Below are positions 1 through 7,968 of a stretch of DNA of 38,500 nucleotides, in pieces. Every line of letters begins with the position of its first letter. Within the stretch, counting starts at the first letter, position 1. This DNA is from Cyanobacteriota bacterium erpe_2018_sw_21hr_WHONDRS-SW48-000092_B_bin.40. Lineage in GTDB: Bacteria; Cyanobacteriota; Vampirovibrionia; Obscuribacterales; Obscuribacteraceae. The DNA lies in NCBI GenBank assembly GCA_030917395.1, contig JAUPUU010000499.1, positions 1 through 38,500 on the forward strand. Reading direction: 5' to 3'. A program made the position numbers and the translations under genes. The notes beneath the pieces are model-generated. The model was given only the letters and a program-made list of their open reading frames with translations, ran no database searches and was not told the origin of the DNA.

Positions 1-380
1 CCAAAATATGAGCAAATCAGCCAAAGCGAAAACTCCAGGCGCGGCCTCGCCCTCTTGCCACCGCCGCCACCCCACGACATCTGGTTCGACATGGAGGGCT
101 ACCCCCACATGCAAGGTGGCCTAGAGTATCTATTCGGAGCCACTTACCTCGACCCACAAGGTCAGATGCAATTCATTTACCTATTTATCATTACGCCGCC
201 TACGAAGTCTCAGCCATGCGCAAACTGATGGGACGCTTTGGCACCACAGAGATGGAAGTAGACAATCTGCTGCGCAATGAAGTATTCGTGGATCTGTACC
301 GAGTGGTGCAGCAGGGTCTGAGAGTTGGCGAGGTGTGGAGTGGTATGTTTGGTGGGCGGAGTCTACCTACAGCGGCGTGA
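1..380 (+). pseudogene. TM0106-like RecB/RNase-H-like nuclease, degraded fragment
   Basis: Frame 1 (bases 1-180) encodes a proline-rich stretch followed by DIWFDMEGYP and GGLEYLFGA, the hallmark start of the RNase-H-like nuclease domain in TM0106-type RecB-family proteins. The D and E of FDMEG are the expected metal-binding residues. At about base 183 the similarity jumps to frame 3, which gives YHYAAYEVSAMRKLMGRFG, then VDNLLR and VFVDLYRVVQQGLRVGE, and soon ends at TGA (378-380). The frame change plus missing residues between the two pieces, and the loss of everything after the GLRVGE segment, show a frameshifted, truncated relic. The 5' end lies outside the window. Family assignment rests on recognised motifs, not on a search. 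Confidence 0.7.
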
Positions 381-549
381 GTGAGCAGTAGCCGAGTCAT
401 GATTTTTATTTGGGTGAAAAGGCATAGTCTGCTTGCCACCATCAGTGGTTATGGCATCTGGATTGATTGCTTGACGGGGAGAAGCAAATGTTGCTGGTCA
501 TTTGCCCATCACCTTATGGCGTCGTGCTAATGAGCCTCTGCGGAAACCC

Positions 550-1881
550 TTAATTCGTACCTGTCTCTTTGACTGACAATTGAGTTTCCTCTTCCTGCGG
601 CATCTCTGCCCGTGGTGCACTTCGACCACCGAGTAGATCACCGGCGCTTAGCGTGCGCATGCACTCGGGGCCATACCAAACGGCTTTTGCGAAGCGTTTA
701 GTTCCGCTATCGGGTTTCAGCGTAAATGCAAATCTAAAATTCGAACTGCCAATAGCTACCTGCAGAATAGCAAGTTCACTCGTACTTTTTCGCTCGAAAA
801 ATACAGCGCCGGCCGTCGATGAGCCTTTATGCACTGTATTAGATTTTAGTGCGATGGTTTTGATTTGAGCAGCACCTTCTTGTGCTGCTTGCACCATGTT
901 CATGCCATCAACTCGCGTGTTTTGTGCATTGCGTGAAGCAATTGCCATTGCTCCATAGTTAGGGCTGCTCATTGTAACTATTGAGGAGCCAGAATAAGTG
1001 CCATAGCCATAACCGCTGCACCATTGATTGACTGTGCCTGAGGTGCTGATGTAGGCAGTGCTGTAAACCTGTTGCTGCGACGCGTTGAATTCATTCAACG
1101 CACTTGCGAAGTTTGCCAGTCCGGCATTCAATTTCGCATTTTGAACTATTGTTCTGGCTAATTTGTCAGCGCTTTCCGGCTTTAGTGGGCGTTCATTCTT
1201 GCCAACAATCGAGAGAGAAACATGGTCTGGATGGACCTCAATACTTTTCTCTCCGTTGTTTTTGACTAAAAGGTCGACGCGATATTTTCTGCCAGTGTCA
1301 ATCAAGATTGCTGAAAGATCGAGGTTGGCCGCGTGGAGGCTCAGTACGTGGTTGTTGTCAGTGATCTCGTGTTGACAATAAGGCAGTTCATCACTCCAAT
1401 CGTATGTGCCGTCTTCAACTGGATATGACGGTTTGTTGGAAATTTCGCAGGTTAGGTTTGGTCGCTTTACAGGGTTTCCTGTAATTTCAATCAAATCTAG
1501 TGTGCTTTTGGTTTTTGCAGCTATCGCTTCATCTGCTGGTTCAATCTGCTTGCATAGAACAAGGGCTCGTGCGCATGTTTCTGCGGCTTTGTCTGATTCT
1601 TTCGTCAGTAAATAGCTTATCGCTAGGTCATTCAGAACTGTGATGCGTTCTTTAAGACGCTCTGGCTGACTGCATTCCTTCTCGGCTAGCTCGAATAGTG
1701 TGATTGCCCGCGCATAGTTGCCGATTTTATGAGCCTCAGTAGCATCTCTCACCGCCACGTCATAGAGCGAGTCTGCACCCAGGCACGAAGTCTGTGCCAA
1801 TACGGCCATACATGCTGCAATGCAGGCACTTTTGAAGTGAGATGCGACCACGGTTAACCTACAGTGCCGACTTAGCTCCAT
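550..1881 (-). CDS. Secreted TPR-containing protein of unknown function
   Basis: The protein begins with a basic segment and a hydrophobic stretch (around SACIAACMAVLAQTSCLG) that looks like a Sec signal peptide, so it is probably exported. Roughly residues 35-110 form two or three TPR-like helical hairpins (IGNYARAITLFELAEKEC and a second copy ending in CARALVLCKQ). The remainder has no domain I recognise and includes a Gly/Ser/Tyr-rich stretch. An in-frame TTG at 1914 would extend it by 11 residues, but a TATAAT box sits directly in front of that TTG, so I prefer the ATG at 1881. It is transcribed away from the genes to its right and is probably a chromosomal gene rather than part of the defence systems. 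Confidence 0.7.
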   Translation of the reverse strand: MELSRHCRLTVVASHFKSACIAACMAVLAQTSCLGADSLYDVAVRDATEAHKIGNYARAITLFELAEKECSQPERLKERITVLNDLAISYLLTKESDKAAETCARALVLCKQIEPADEAIAAKTKSTLDLIEITGNPVKRPNLTCEISNKPSYPVEDGTYDWSDELPYCQHEITDNNHVLSLHAANLDLSAILIDTGRKYRVDLLVKNNGEKSIEVHPDHVSLSIVGKNERPLKPESADKLARTIVQNAKLNAGLANFASALNEFNASQQQVYSTAYISTSGTVNQWCSGYGYGTYSGSSIVTMSSPNYGAMAIASRNAQNTRVDGMNMVQAAQEGAAQIKTIALKSNTVHKGSSTAGAVFFERKSTSELAILQVAIGSSNFRFAFTLKPDSGTKRFAKAVWYGPECMRTLSAGDLLGGRSAPRAEMPQEEETQLSVKETGTN

Positions 1882-2089
1882 GACTGGCGCTGCCGGATAG
1901 CTTTGGGTCGTCAATTATAGGGCAATGCTGTCCTACCGCTTGGAAATTACCGAAAGCTAATGAAAACCATGCCGGGTACGGGGGGCGTCTTTTGCGGCGA
2001 TTTTGCTAGATTGCAGGCGCGGCCCTGAATTTTGGACAAAGTGCGCTATTCTTCAATGTGAACAATCTATTGAGTAACGGCGCTTGCCC

Positions 2090-2479
2090 ATGGCTTTATT
2101 TGAAGATGAGCATCCAACTCTTGAGAATTACTGGCGGTCAGTGATTCTATTTGGGCGTAATGTTGCCTCCTACAAGCTTGCCCTAGCGAAGGCATTACTT
2201 GAGCTATCTGAAAAGGGTCAGACTTTTGTTACTTATGAAGAATTGGCTGTACCGTTTGCGCGCCACATAACAGAGCATCTGAAATTGGCAGACAAGCAAG
2301 GTACATTCGGTTCGAGTCGCTTCCTAGATGCCTGTCGTAAGTTCAATAGAGACGAGTTAGCCCACGATTCTCTACTCGCGACAACTGCAAAGCTCGGCTT
2401 TGTCAATGTATTTGATTCCTGTCGTATCGGGAACAGCAGAACGAATATATTGTCGCAGAATGTTTTCTCGGAGTTCTAG
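2090..2479 (+). pseudogene. Orphan N-terminal domain of an HNH-endonuclease family protein, probably truncated
   Basis: The 129-residue product starts MALFEDEHPTLENYWR and contains ILFGRNVASYKLALAKALLEL, then SSRFLDACRKFN and KLGFVNV. To my recollection this is the conserved helical N-terminal domain of a bacterial family that continues into an HNH nuclease domain. Here similarity fades after GFVNVFD and the frame stops about 17 residues later, so no HNH motif is encoded. Downstream frames show no convincing remainder. It is either a 3'-truncated pseudogene or a surviving stand-alone domain. I start it at ATG 2090 because the family begins there; the upstream in-frame TTG (2084) adds only two residues. 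Confidence 0.5.
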
Positions 2480-2565
2480 CATCTCATATTGAGAGTGAGT
2501 ACTCTGAATGACAAAATAAGTACTAAAGTTCCCTGTCAGCGGAAAATGTGAGGAGTATAGTGTTT

Positions 2566-2982
2566 ATGAAAGAAGAACAGGAAGACAAACCACTCAAGTT
2601 TCTATTGTCTGAACTCAAGCCTATTTATCCAGAGATTGAGACGAATTGGACTCGCAGTCAGTTATACGGATTGTTGTTAAAAAAAGCAGATGCAGGCGGG
2701 AAGCTACAGCTTTCAGTCGATTTCATGAATTCTTCGGATACAACCTACCTCATGCAGGAGACTTTGACCGCGAATAAACATTTATGCAAATGGACTTTCT
2801 GGTTAACTTTCGCCACATCTGTTATGGCGTTGGCAACTTTCTGGATGGCACGTAGCACAGAACAAATGGCCAATGCGAAAGCTCCAGAACCACAGATTGG
2901 CTATCGATTTGATGCGCTGACTGGGGATGGATATCCGATACTCTTACGCAAACTGACTATTGTGCCCAAGGTGAAAAAATGA
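2566..2982 (+). CDS. Small single-pass membrane protein, unknown function
   Basis: A 138-residue protein with a charged N-terminal region of about 75 residues, one hydrophobic segment (about residues 76-96, WTFWLTFATSVMALATFWMA) and a short soluble tail. It is therefore likely an inner-membrane protein with one transmembrane helix. The start ATG at 2566 is preceded by GGAG at 10-base spacing; an in-frame GTG at 2548 overlaps that ribosome binding site and is less likely. Its stop overlaps the start of the next gene by four bases (ATGA), so the two are translationally coupled. No family recognised. Confidence 0.6.
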   Translation: MKEEQEDKPLKFLLSELKPIYPEIETNWTRSQLYGLLLKKADAGGKLQLSVDFMNSSDTTYLMQETLTANKHLCKWTFWLTFATSVMALATFWMARSTEQMANAKAPEPQIGYRFDALTGDGYPILLRKLTIVPKVKK

Positions 2983-3551
2983 CTAAGCTAAATGAACTCG
3001 CAGAGGCTGAGGGAGCAATTCTTATAAATGCACTCACAAAAGGCAATGCAGTATACGTGCTTGAAATTAACGGGAAGTTAGTAGCGCAGATCGGTGGTCA
3101 GCGGTTTGATGGTAACGATAGTCAGCGGCTTGTGTATTTGCACGCTGTTGAAAATCTACAGAAAAGCAAGCATCTAACGAGAATCAGTAAAGAGCTGTAC
3201 GAACTGACGTACCCGGGCTGGCTTCAAGCTTGTGCGGCTAGTAGCACAGAGCCCGAGTATGGTGGTGGTGCGATAGAAATGGCAAAAGAATCCTTGCTCC
3301 TTGGAGCTCTTGGGCAGGATAATGCAATCTACCTATTGCCGGAGAATTCTGTCCTGGTCGTGAGCACGGGGACCTATTCGTATAGCGATAGTGAGGAGCA
3401 GCGGTTGCTTTATATTCATGCGCTTGAGTGTCTTGTGGAGGAAGAAGCGGCTAAATTTATCTCGGGACAGCTCTTTGAATTAACATATCCTGGCCGGTTG
3501 CGAGCAGAAGTGCTTATAGAGAATGTTTCGCAGGGCAAACCCAATAGCTGA
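2979..3551 (+). CDS. Internally duplicated protein, two winged-helix-like units
   Basis: The 190-residue protein is a tandem duplication of an approximately 78-residue unit. Unit 1 (about residues 8-85) ends with RISKELYELTYPGWLQA, and unit 2 (about 101-180) ends with FISGQLFELTYPGRLRAE. Both carry the pattern of a helix (YLHAVENL or YIHALECL), then a beta-wing (LYELTYPG or LFELTYPG). That pattern resembles the wing of winged-helix DNA-binding domains (yeLTxxG), so a DNA-binding or protein-interaction role is possible; this is an inference. It is coupled to the upstream membrane-protein gene by a four-base overlap and followed by another small gene 14 bases downstream. Confidence 0.65.
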   Translation: MTKLNELAEAEGAILINALTKGNAVYVLEINGKLVAQIGGQRFDGNDSQRLVYLHAVENLQKSKHLTRISKELYELTYPGWLQACAASSTEPEYGGGAIEMAKESLLLGALGQDNAIYLLPENSVLVVSTGTYSYSDSEEQRLLYIHALECLVEEEAAKFISGQLFELTYPGRLRAEVLIENVSQGKPNS

Positions 3552-3565
3552 AAGGTTAAAATTAA

Positions 3566-3889
3566 GTGGTTCCAGAACGATTTCCGATAAAGCCAGAGCT
3601 TGGTCATAAGGGGGGCTCCATTCCGTGGTCTGATGCAGAACCGCTCGTGAGTGTTTGGCAGAGTCGGTACGGCTGTGATAGTACTGATTACCGTGGTTCA
3701 ATGATGCGTTTAGCTTGCGAAGGTGGCCTTCCTGCTTCGCAGTTAGACTCCTTCGCTAAGCAGGTTGCGGAAGATTGTTTCTGGATGACCGGAGAGAGTC
3801 GTCAAGTTGTTTGGAGGCAGCGTTTCGTCGCCGGAGATGCCGAGCACTGGAAAGCTCAGGCGCTCATGTGCATGGACTGCCAAAATTAG
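3566..3889 (+). CDS. Small hypothetical protein
   Basis: A 107-residue soluble protein with GTG start, preceded by AAAGG at about 10 bases. It follows the duplicated winged-helix-like gene by 14 bases and is probably in the same operon. It is rich in Trp and Cys (a CMDC pair near the C-terminus) but shows no recognisable domain. The frame is open and the position fits an operon, but there is no independent evidence for function. Confidence 0.45.
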   Translation: MVPERFPIKPELGHKGGSIPWSDAEPLVSVWQSRYGCDSTDYRGSMMRLACEGGLPASQLDSFAKQVAEDCFWMTGESRQVVWRQRFVAGDAEHWKAQALMCMDCQN

Positions 3890-4086
3890 CTCGCTTTTCA
3901 GCTGACTCACATGCAAGCGATTGCCGCAATTACTTAACTAGCCATAAAAACGCAGTTGTAATTGTCGCCAACCCTCAATTTAATTTGACGTCAATCATTC
4001 GTCTGTCATTATTCTTTTGAGTCTTCTTCTCTGAGTTTTTCAGTAATTGAAATCTGCCTCCTTTTGCCACAGTCTGCAACAGAGGT

Positions 4087-5436
4087 CTACCAAAGCCAGT
4101 GTCTATAAATGTGCCGAAACAGCTTTAGACAGGCGTCGCCGGTGCTCACAATATGCTCAACACAAGGTTCTATGTAATCGGTGTCTTGGTAGTTTAGGCC
4201 AAAAGCCAGAGCACCTGGTTCGTTCCTTTGTACTGAATGTTTGAAAAAGGTATTAGCATTTGGATGGGCGCCCTCATCGATGGTCAATTCGTAGAGTTTA
4301 TGTATTTCCGCTTCGAGCTCAGGCTGCTCCGTGGATAGAGTCTCCATAATTGCTTTTTGTCGGAATGCTTTAGTTACGGCAGATCTCGACTGCTGATCGT
4401 CACTTTTTCGTGCTAGCCAGATCGCCTTGGTATCTTCGTCCGAAGCAAGCTTGTACGCGTACAAGGAATTTTCGATGGCAAGTCTCATCATTGCATACGA
4501 TTCAGCAATCTGCCCCGCCAATCCTAGCGTACAGGCACCTAGCAAGCTTGCGTGTGTTCTCATAAAGAAAAACATCTCCATCCTTTCTTCGTTGCTCAAT
4601 TGAAAGGTACTCAAGTCTACGTCGCCGTATTTCTTTCGAATCATTGTGCTAGTGAATAATTCGCCTGAGCGTCTCGCGACTGAGAACTGCGCGTTGAGCA
4701 TGCTCAACTTTTCCTTGATTCCGTCAATTGTAGTGAGGCTTGCTAGGGTGTTGTAGTGTGCGTTGTCGATAAAGTAAGTGAAGTCGTCTCTGCCCCAATC
4801 GTCTATCTGAGGACGTTCGCGGCTATAATAAGGTTTCTGATCGAGAAACTCTCGCACCTGCTCACTAAAGTAGTCGGTCTTAAGGCGGTTGGCGAGTTCA
4901 CCCTTCTTTTGTTTTTCGTAAACTTGGAGCAAAAGATCTATCGCCATTAGCCGTCTATGCATTCGATTTGGTGATTCACTTTTCGCTTTTGGTAAATATA
5001 GTTTGATAATTTTTTCTGCGTCGTCGTAGAATTCTCTTGTAATGCATAGAAAGGCGAAGCTACTCATAAGTTCATAGTCTTGCTCCTCAGCGTTTAACTG
5101 ATAGTAGAGCGGGAGCGCTTTCTCTGTATATTCGAGAGATTTTTGTGGCTCACCTGACTTTTCATACAATACTGCCAAGCCCATGTATATATGAAATTGG
5201 TGGTCTTTTTCCAGGTACTTTTTGGTCACCACCTGAGCTTCGTCAATTGCTTTGAGAACTGCGAAATTGGCTTCAGTGTTCTGATTTTTTGCGGCCAGTT
5301 GAACGACAAGGCTAGCTGCATGCCACCAAAGGTCGTCGTGCCTGGAAGTCTTGTCCATTAGCTCAAAAAGCAATTTGATTGCTAGAAGGTCTTCTCCTTC
5401 CGCCATTGCCTTTTGAATATTTTTTGGTAGCAGCAT
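4087..5436 (-). CDS. TPR protein with DUF5677-like C-terminal region
   Basis: A 449-residue soluble protein. Residues 1 to about 190 are helical TPR-type repeats (for example GLAVLYEKSGEPQKSLEYTE). The C-terminal half carries a helical region with LAGQIAESYAMMRLAIEN followed by W-L-A-R. That pattern (Ala-rich helix, R-x-x-x-E, then a Trp-Leu motif) resembles DUF5677-like proteins, and the gene at 23714 downstream of BREX has a related-looking arrangement; the assignment is tentative. AAGG precedes the ATG at suitable spacing. It lies 67 bases downstream of the nuclease-like gene at 5504-6892 and is probably co-transcribed with it, perhaps as a sensor or scaffold partner. Confidence 0.65.
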   Translation of the reverse strand: MLLPKNIQKAMAEGEDLLAIKLLFELMDKTSRHDDLWWHAASLVVQLAAKNQNTEANFAVLKAIDEAQVVTKKYLEKDHQFHIYMGLAVLYEKSGEPQKSLEYTEKALPLYYQLNAEEQDYELMSSFAFLCITREFYDDAEKIIKLYLPKAKSESPNRMHRRLMAIDLLLQVYEKQKKGELANRLKTDYFSEQVREFLDQKPYYSRERPQIDDWGRDDFTYFIDNAHYNTLASLTTIDGIKEKLSMLNAQFSVARRSGELFTSTMIRKKYGDVDLSTFQLSNEERMEMFFFMRTHASLLGACTLGLAGQIAESYAMMRLAIENSLYAYKLASDEDTKAIWLARKSDDQQSRSAVTKAFRQKAIMETLSTEQPELEAEIHKLYELTIDEGAHPNANTFFKHSVQRNEPGALAFGLNYQDTDYIEPCVEHIVSTGDACLKLFRHIYRHWLW

Positions 5437-5503
5437 TTTTACCTTGGCTCTGAACTTTTAGATTGGGCACTTGTATTTCGAATAGTTGGCCTGCCCTAGT
5501 CGA

Positions 5504-6892
5504 CTAGATTTCGGAATCAAACATGTCTTCGTTTATTTCAAATGGTTTGAGTGCTTCAAAATCGTAATCCGGTTTCCATCTGATATGTCTTTCTGGTAGA
5601 ACTGATTGAATGGCACCAACTATCGCTCGACCTTGAGAAAGAGCAGTGTTAATCAGTTGCTCTAAATGTTGGGTCGTAGCGCCCCTGCTCCCAATATACC
5701 CTGACCTTATCAACTCAATAAAACCACTGCTTCGAATGTAATGACCATCCAAGTCGTTGTAGCTGATTCTTAGCCCATCTTTAGGACCTTGCAGAGAGCC
5801 TTTATCGATCAGTGTTTGTAAATGCTCGCGACTTAGAATAAGACCAGCTGATTTAGCATCTGAATTTCGTTTGACTAGTTTGAAGAAAAAGGCTGAGGGA
5901 TTTAGGCGATAGGTCCCTTTTGATTCAAGATCCTTATCAAATAGAGTCATCTTTTCCATTTCAAGTTTGAACTGAGAGTCTATTCGAACAGTCCACTCTT
6001 TTTCTTTGTGAGGCTCTGCATAATTTTTTTCTGAGGCCTCCATCATTTTGTACTGTACGAGAATTAGAGAGCCCCTCTTGCGATTAAGATAAATGAGGTC
6101 CACACCGAGCAATTCTTCCAGTGGTCTTTTATTGGCGGTGTAAATTTCAAGGCTTTCCATTCCATAGTTTCTAATGAATCGAGCCCAGCCCGTTGGTTTC
6201 GACTGTTCAATGTTCCATCCTTCAATTTCTCTTGCATCATGCTCTATGACACCATCTTCCTGAAGTCGCACTCCGGCTAAGGCCGTCTCCGATTCCGATA
6301 ATTTTAGTTCTACAGCATCGGTGTCTGTAGCTCCAAAAGCCTTTAAGGCCACACTAACGGCGTCGTTTTGAAGAGCCCGCGCGCTGCTATTTTGCTTAGG
6401 TATGTTTAACTGCCAGCTGATCTGTTGAAGAGCAGACTGATTTTCAGGAAGCTGAAGCAAAATTTCCATTAGCTTGCTACCAAGCTTTTTTGAAACCTTT
6501 TCGAACTCATTTGTACTCGCTGAAAACCTTGTGACACCAGCCTTTAAAGCACTAGCCGAAACCATGGACAGTAATGATTCCAGCGATGATGGGTTTAACA
6601 AAGCTACTCGATCGAAAGACACGCGAGAAGAAAAGGTAGCGATAGCCTGCACAGAACGCACATATCCAATTGCTAGTCGAGCTTCTGTAAATGCTTCATC
6701 GTTCTCTTCTGCTTCATTAATAGTAATTATGACTACTGAATTCTTTTTTGCGCTGCGAGCAACTTCGTGTTGGAAGACCAGAGAAAACCGCTGCCCTCTA
6801 TGCCGTGACTCCATGAGCTTTTGCCAATCGAAAGCATCCAATCGCAGTAATGAAATACCATTACTAGTCAAGGTATTCAAATCATTCGTCAT
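5504..6892 (-). CDS. Unknown protein with possible PD-(D/E)XK nuclease core
   Basis: A 462-residue soluble protein. The middle contains GVDLIYL, then about 12 residues, then LVQYKM, giving D265 ... Q280-Y-K282. This D-x14-QxK spacing with flanking beta-strands is the pattern of PD-(D/E)XK nucleases of the QxK subtype; the rest is not recognised. AAAGGA lies nine bases before the second Met (ATG at 6892) but only three before the first (6898), so I use 6892. It is divergent from the CBS/helicase-like pair across about 160 bases and upstream of the TPR gene. A role in nucleic-acid cleavage within a defence unit is inferred from the motif and the neighbourhood only. Confidence 0.6.
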   Translation of the reverse strand: MTNDLNTLTSNGISLLRLDAFDWQKLMESRHRGQRFSLVFQHEVARSAKKNSVVIITINEAEENDEAFTEARLAIGYVRSVQAIATFSSRVSFDRVALLNPSSLESLLSMVSASALKAGVTRFSASTNEFEKVSKKLGSKLMEILLQLPENQSALQQISWQLNIPKQNSSARALQNDAVSVALKAFGATDTDAVELKLSESETALAGVRLQEDGVIEHDAREIEGWNIEQSKPTGWARFIRNYGMESLEIYTANKRPLEELLGVDLIYLNRKRGSLILVQYKMMEASEKNYAEPHKEKEWTVRIDSQFKLEMEKMTLFDKDLESKGTYRLNPSAFFFKLVKRNSDAKSAGLILSREHLQTLIDKGSLQGPKDGLRISYNDLDGHYIRSSGFIELIRSGYIGSRGATTQHLEQLINTALSQGRAIVGAIQSVLPERHIRWKPDYDFEALKPFEINEDMFDSEI

Positions 6893-6988
6893 GTACATCA
6901 GTCCTTTGTTGTAGGTTACTAATTATCAGGCCTTTGAGGTAAAGCTGATCAAAGACAATTGAAATTTGGTGTCGCGCTTAGCCATTCT

Positions 6989-7017
6989 AGTGAAGTGATA
7001 AGAGTTTTTGCTACAAT
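6989..7017 (+). promoter_or_regulatory. Possible promoter of the CBS/helicase-like operon
   Basis: A good -10 hexamer, TACAAT, lies at 7012-7017, about 40 bases before the CBS gene. The -35 region 17 bases upstream (AGTGAA) is poor. The divergent gene at 6892 must also have its promoter in this 160-base gap. Low confidence. Confidence 0.25.
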
Positions 7018-7056
7018 GGCCACCTAGAGTATTGACACACCTCAAGGCAAGTTCAA

Positions 7057-7968
7057 ATGAATCAGGAGCAAGAGCCTGGAGAGGCCCATGGTGAGACAAT
7101 AGAGTCGCCTGCCTTTAGCGAATTAGAAGAACCAACTTTGTCGCGGGAGTTGAGTTTTATCTCGGAACTCTTCCATAGAATCAATCGAATCCTACCGTCA
7201 GAGCAGGTTCTGGTTTCGGTTGATTCCAAGACCAAAGTAAGGGATGCCGTAGCAAAAATGGAGTGTCTTGGGTTTTCGCAATTGCCTGTTGTTGACAATG
7301 GTGAGGTTCTTGGCGTCTTTACTTTTAGATCACTTGGTCGAGTTGCCGCTAAGGCCCTGTTTTCTGATGTGCAGAGCTCTCGCTGTGTTGTTGGGGATCT
7401 TGCCGTCGAAGAATGTCTTGAACAGTTTCAGTTTGCGAGAGTTACTGATGAATTCTATGCCGTCTTTGCTGCCATGGACAGGGATAATGGATTGTTGGTT
7501 GGTGAGCCGAGTAGTTTGCAAGGAATTCTGACGCCAATGGACTTGCTCACTTACTTCTACGACATTGCAAGCCCGTTCGTAATGCTTTCCGAGATTGAGT
7601 TGGCGTTGCGAGAACTTGTACGCATTTCTGTTACCGCCGCAGTATTGGCTAATTTCGCAGAGAGAGCTTTGTCGTCTTTGTACGATGCTGAAAAATTGCC
7701 GAGGGCCTTGGAGCAGATGACTTTTGATAATTACAGATCAATTATTTGCTTCGGAGACCACTGGAGTCAATTTGAACCTAATTTTGGGGGTAGTCGTTTT
7801 ACTACCAGTGCAAAGTTAAAAGAGATAGGTGAGCTTAGAAATGACGTTTTTCACTTTAAGAGAGTCCTTACCTCAGGTGACAAGGATGTATTGTCTCAGC
7901 ACAGAGACTGGCTGCTGATGAAAGCAAAACAAGCCGATGCAAAACGACGTGAGGTGATTGTTACATGA
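7057..7968 (+). CDS. CBS-pair protein with HEPN-like C-terminal domain
   Basis: A 303-residue soluble protein. Residues about 45-170 form two CBS motifs: VSVDSKTKVRDAVAKM followed by FSQLPVVDNGEVLGVFTFRS, then a second copy with FYAVFAAMDRDNGLLVG and LQGILTPMDLL. CBS pairs typically bind adenine nucleotides and regulate attached domains. The C-terminal helical domain (about 175-295) contains R261-N262-D-V-F-H266, matching the RX4-6H active-site signature of HEPN ribonucleases and resembling Swt1-like HEPN domains. The stop overlaps the start of the helicase-like gene (ATGATG), so the two are translationally coupled. A nucleotide-sensing toxin or regulator is a reasonable inference; catalytic activity is not established. 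Confidence 0.7.
   Translation: MNQEQEPGEAHGETIESPAFSELEEPTLSRELSFISELFHRINRILPSEQVLVSVDSKTKVRDAVAKMECLGFSQLPVVDNGEVLGVFTFRSLGRVAAKALFSDVQSSRCVVGDLAVEECLEQFQFARVTDEFYAVFAAMDRDNGLLVGEPSSLQGILTPMDLLTYFYDIASPFVMLSEIELALRELVRISVTAAVLANFAERALSSLYDAEKLPRALEQMTFDNYRSIICFGDHWSQFEPNFGGSRFTTSAKLKEIGELRNDVFHFKRVLTSGDKDVLSQHRDWLLMKAKQADAKRREVIVT

Noticed and set aside
380..549. Possible further gene remnant between the TM0106-like relic and the TPR gene
   Set aside because: Short protein-like stretches occur in more than one frame, but none matches a family I can name.
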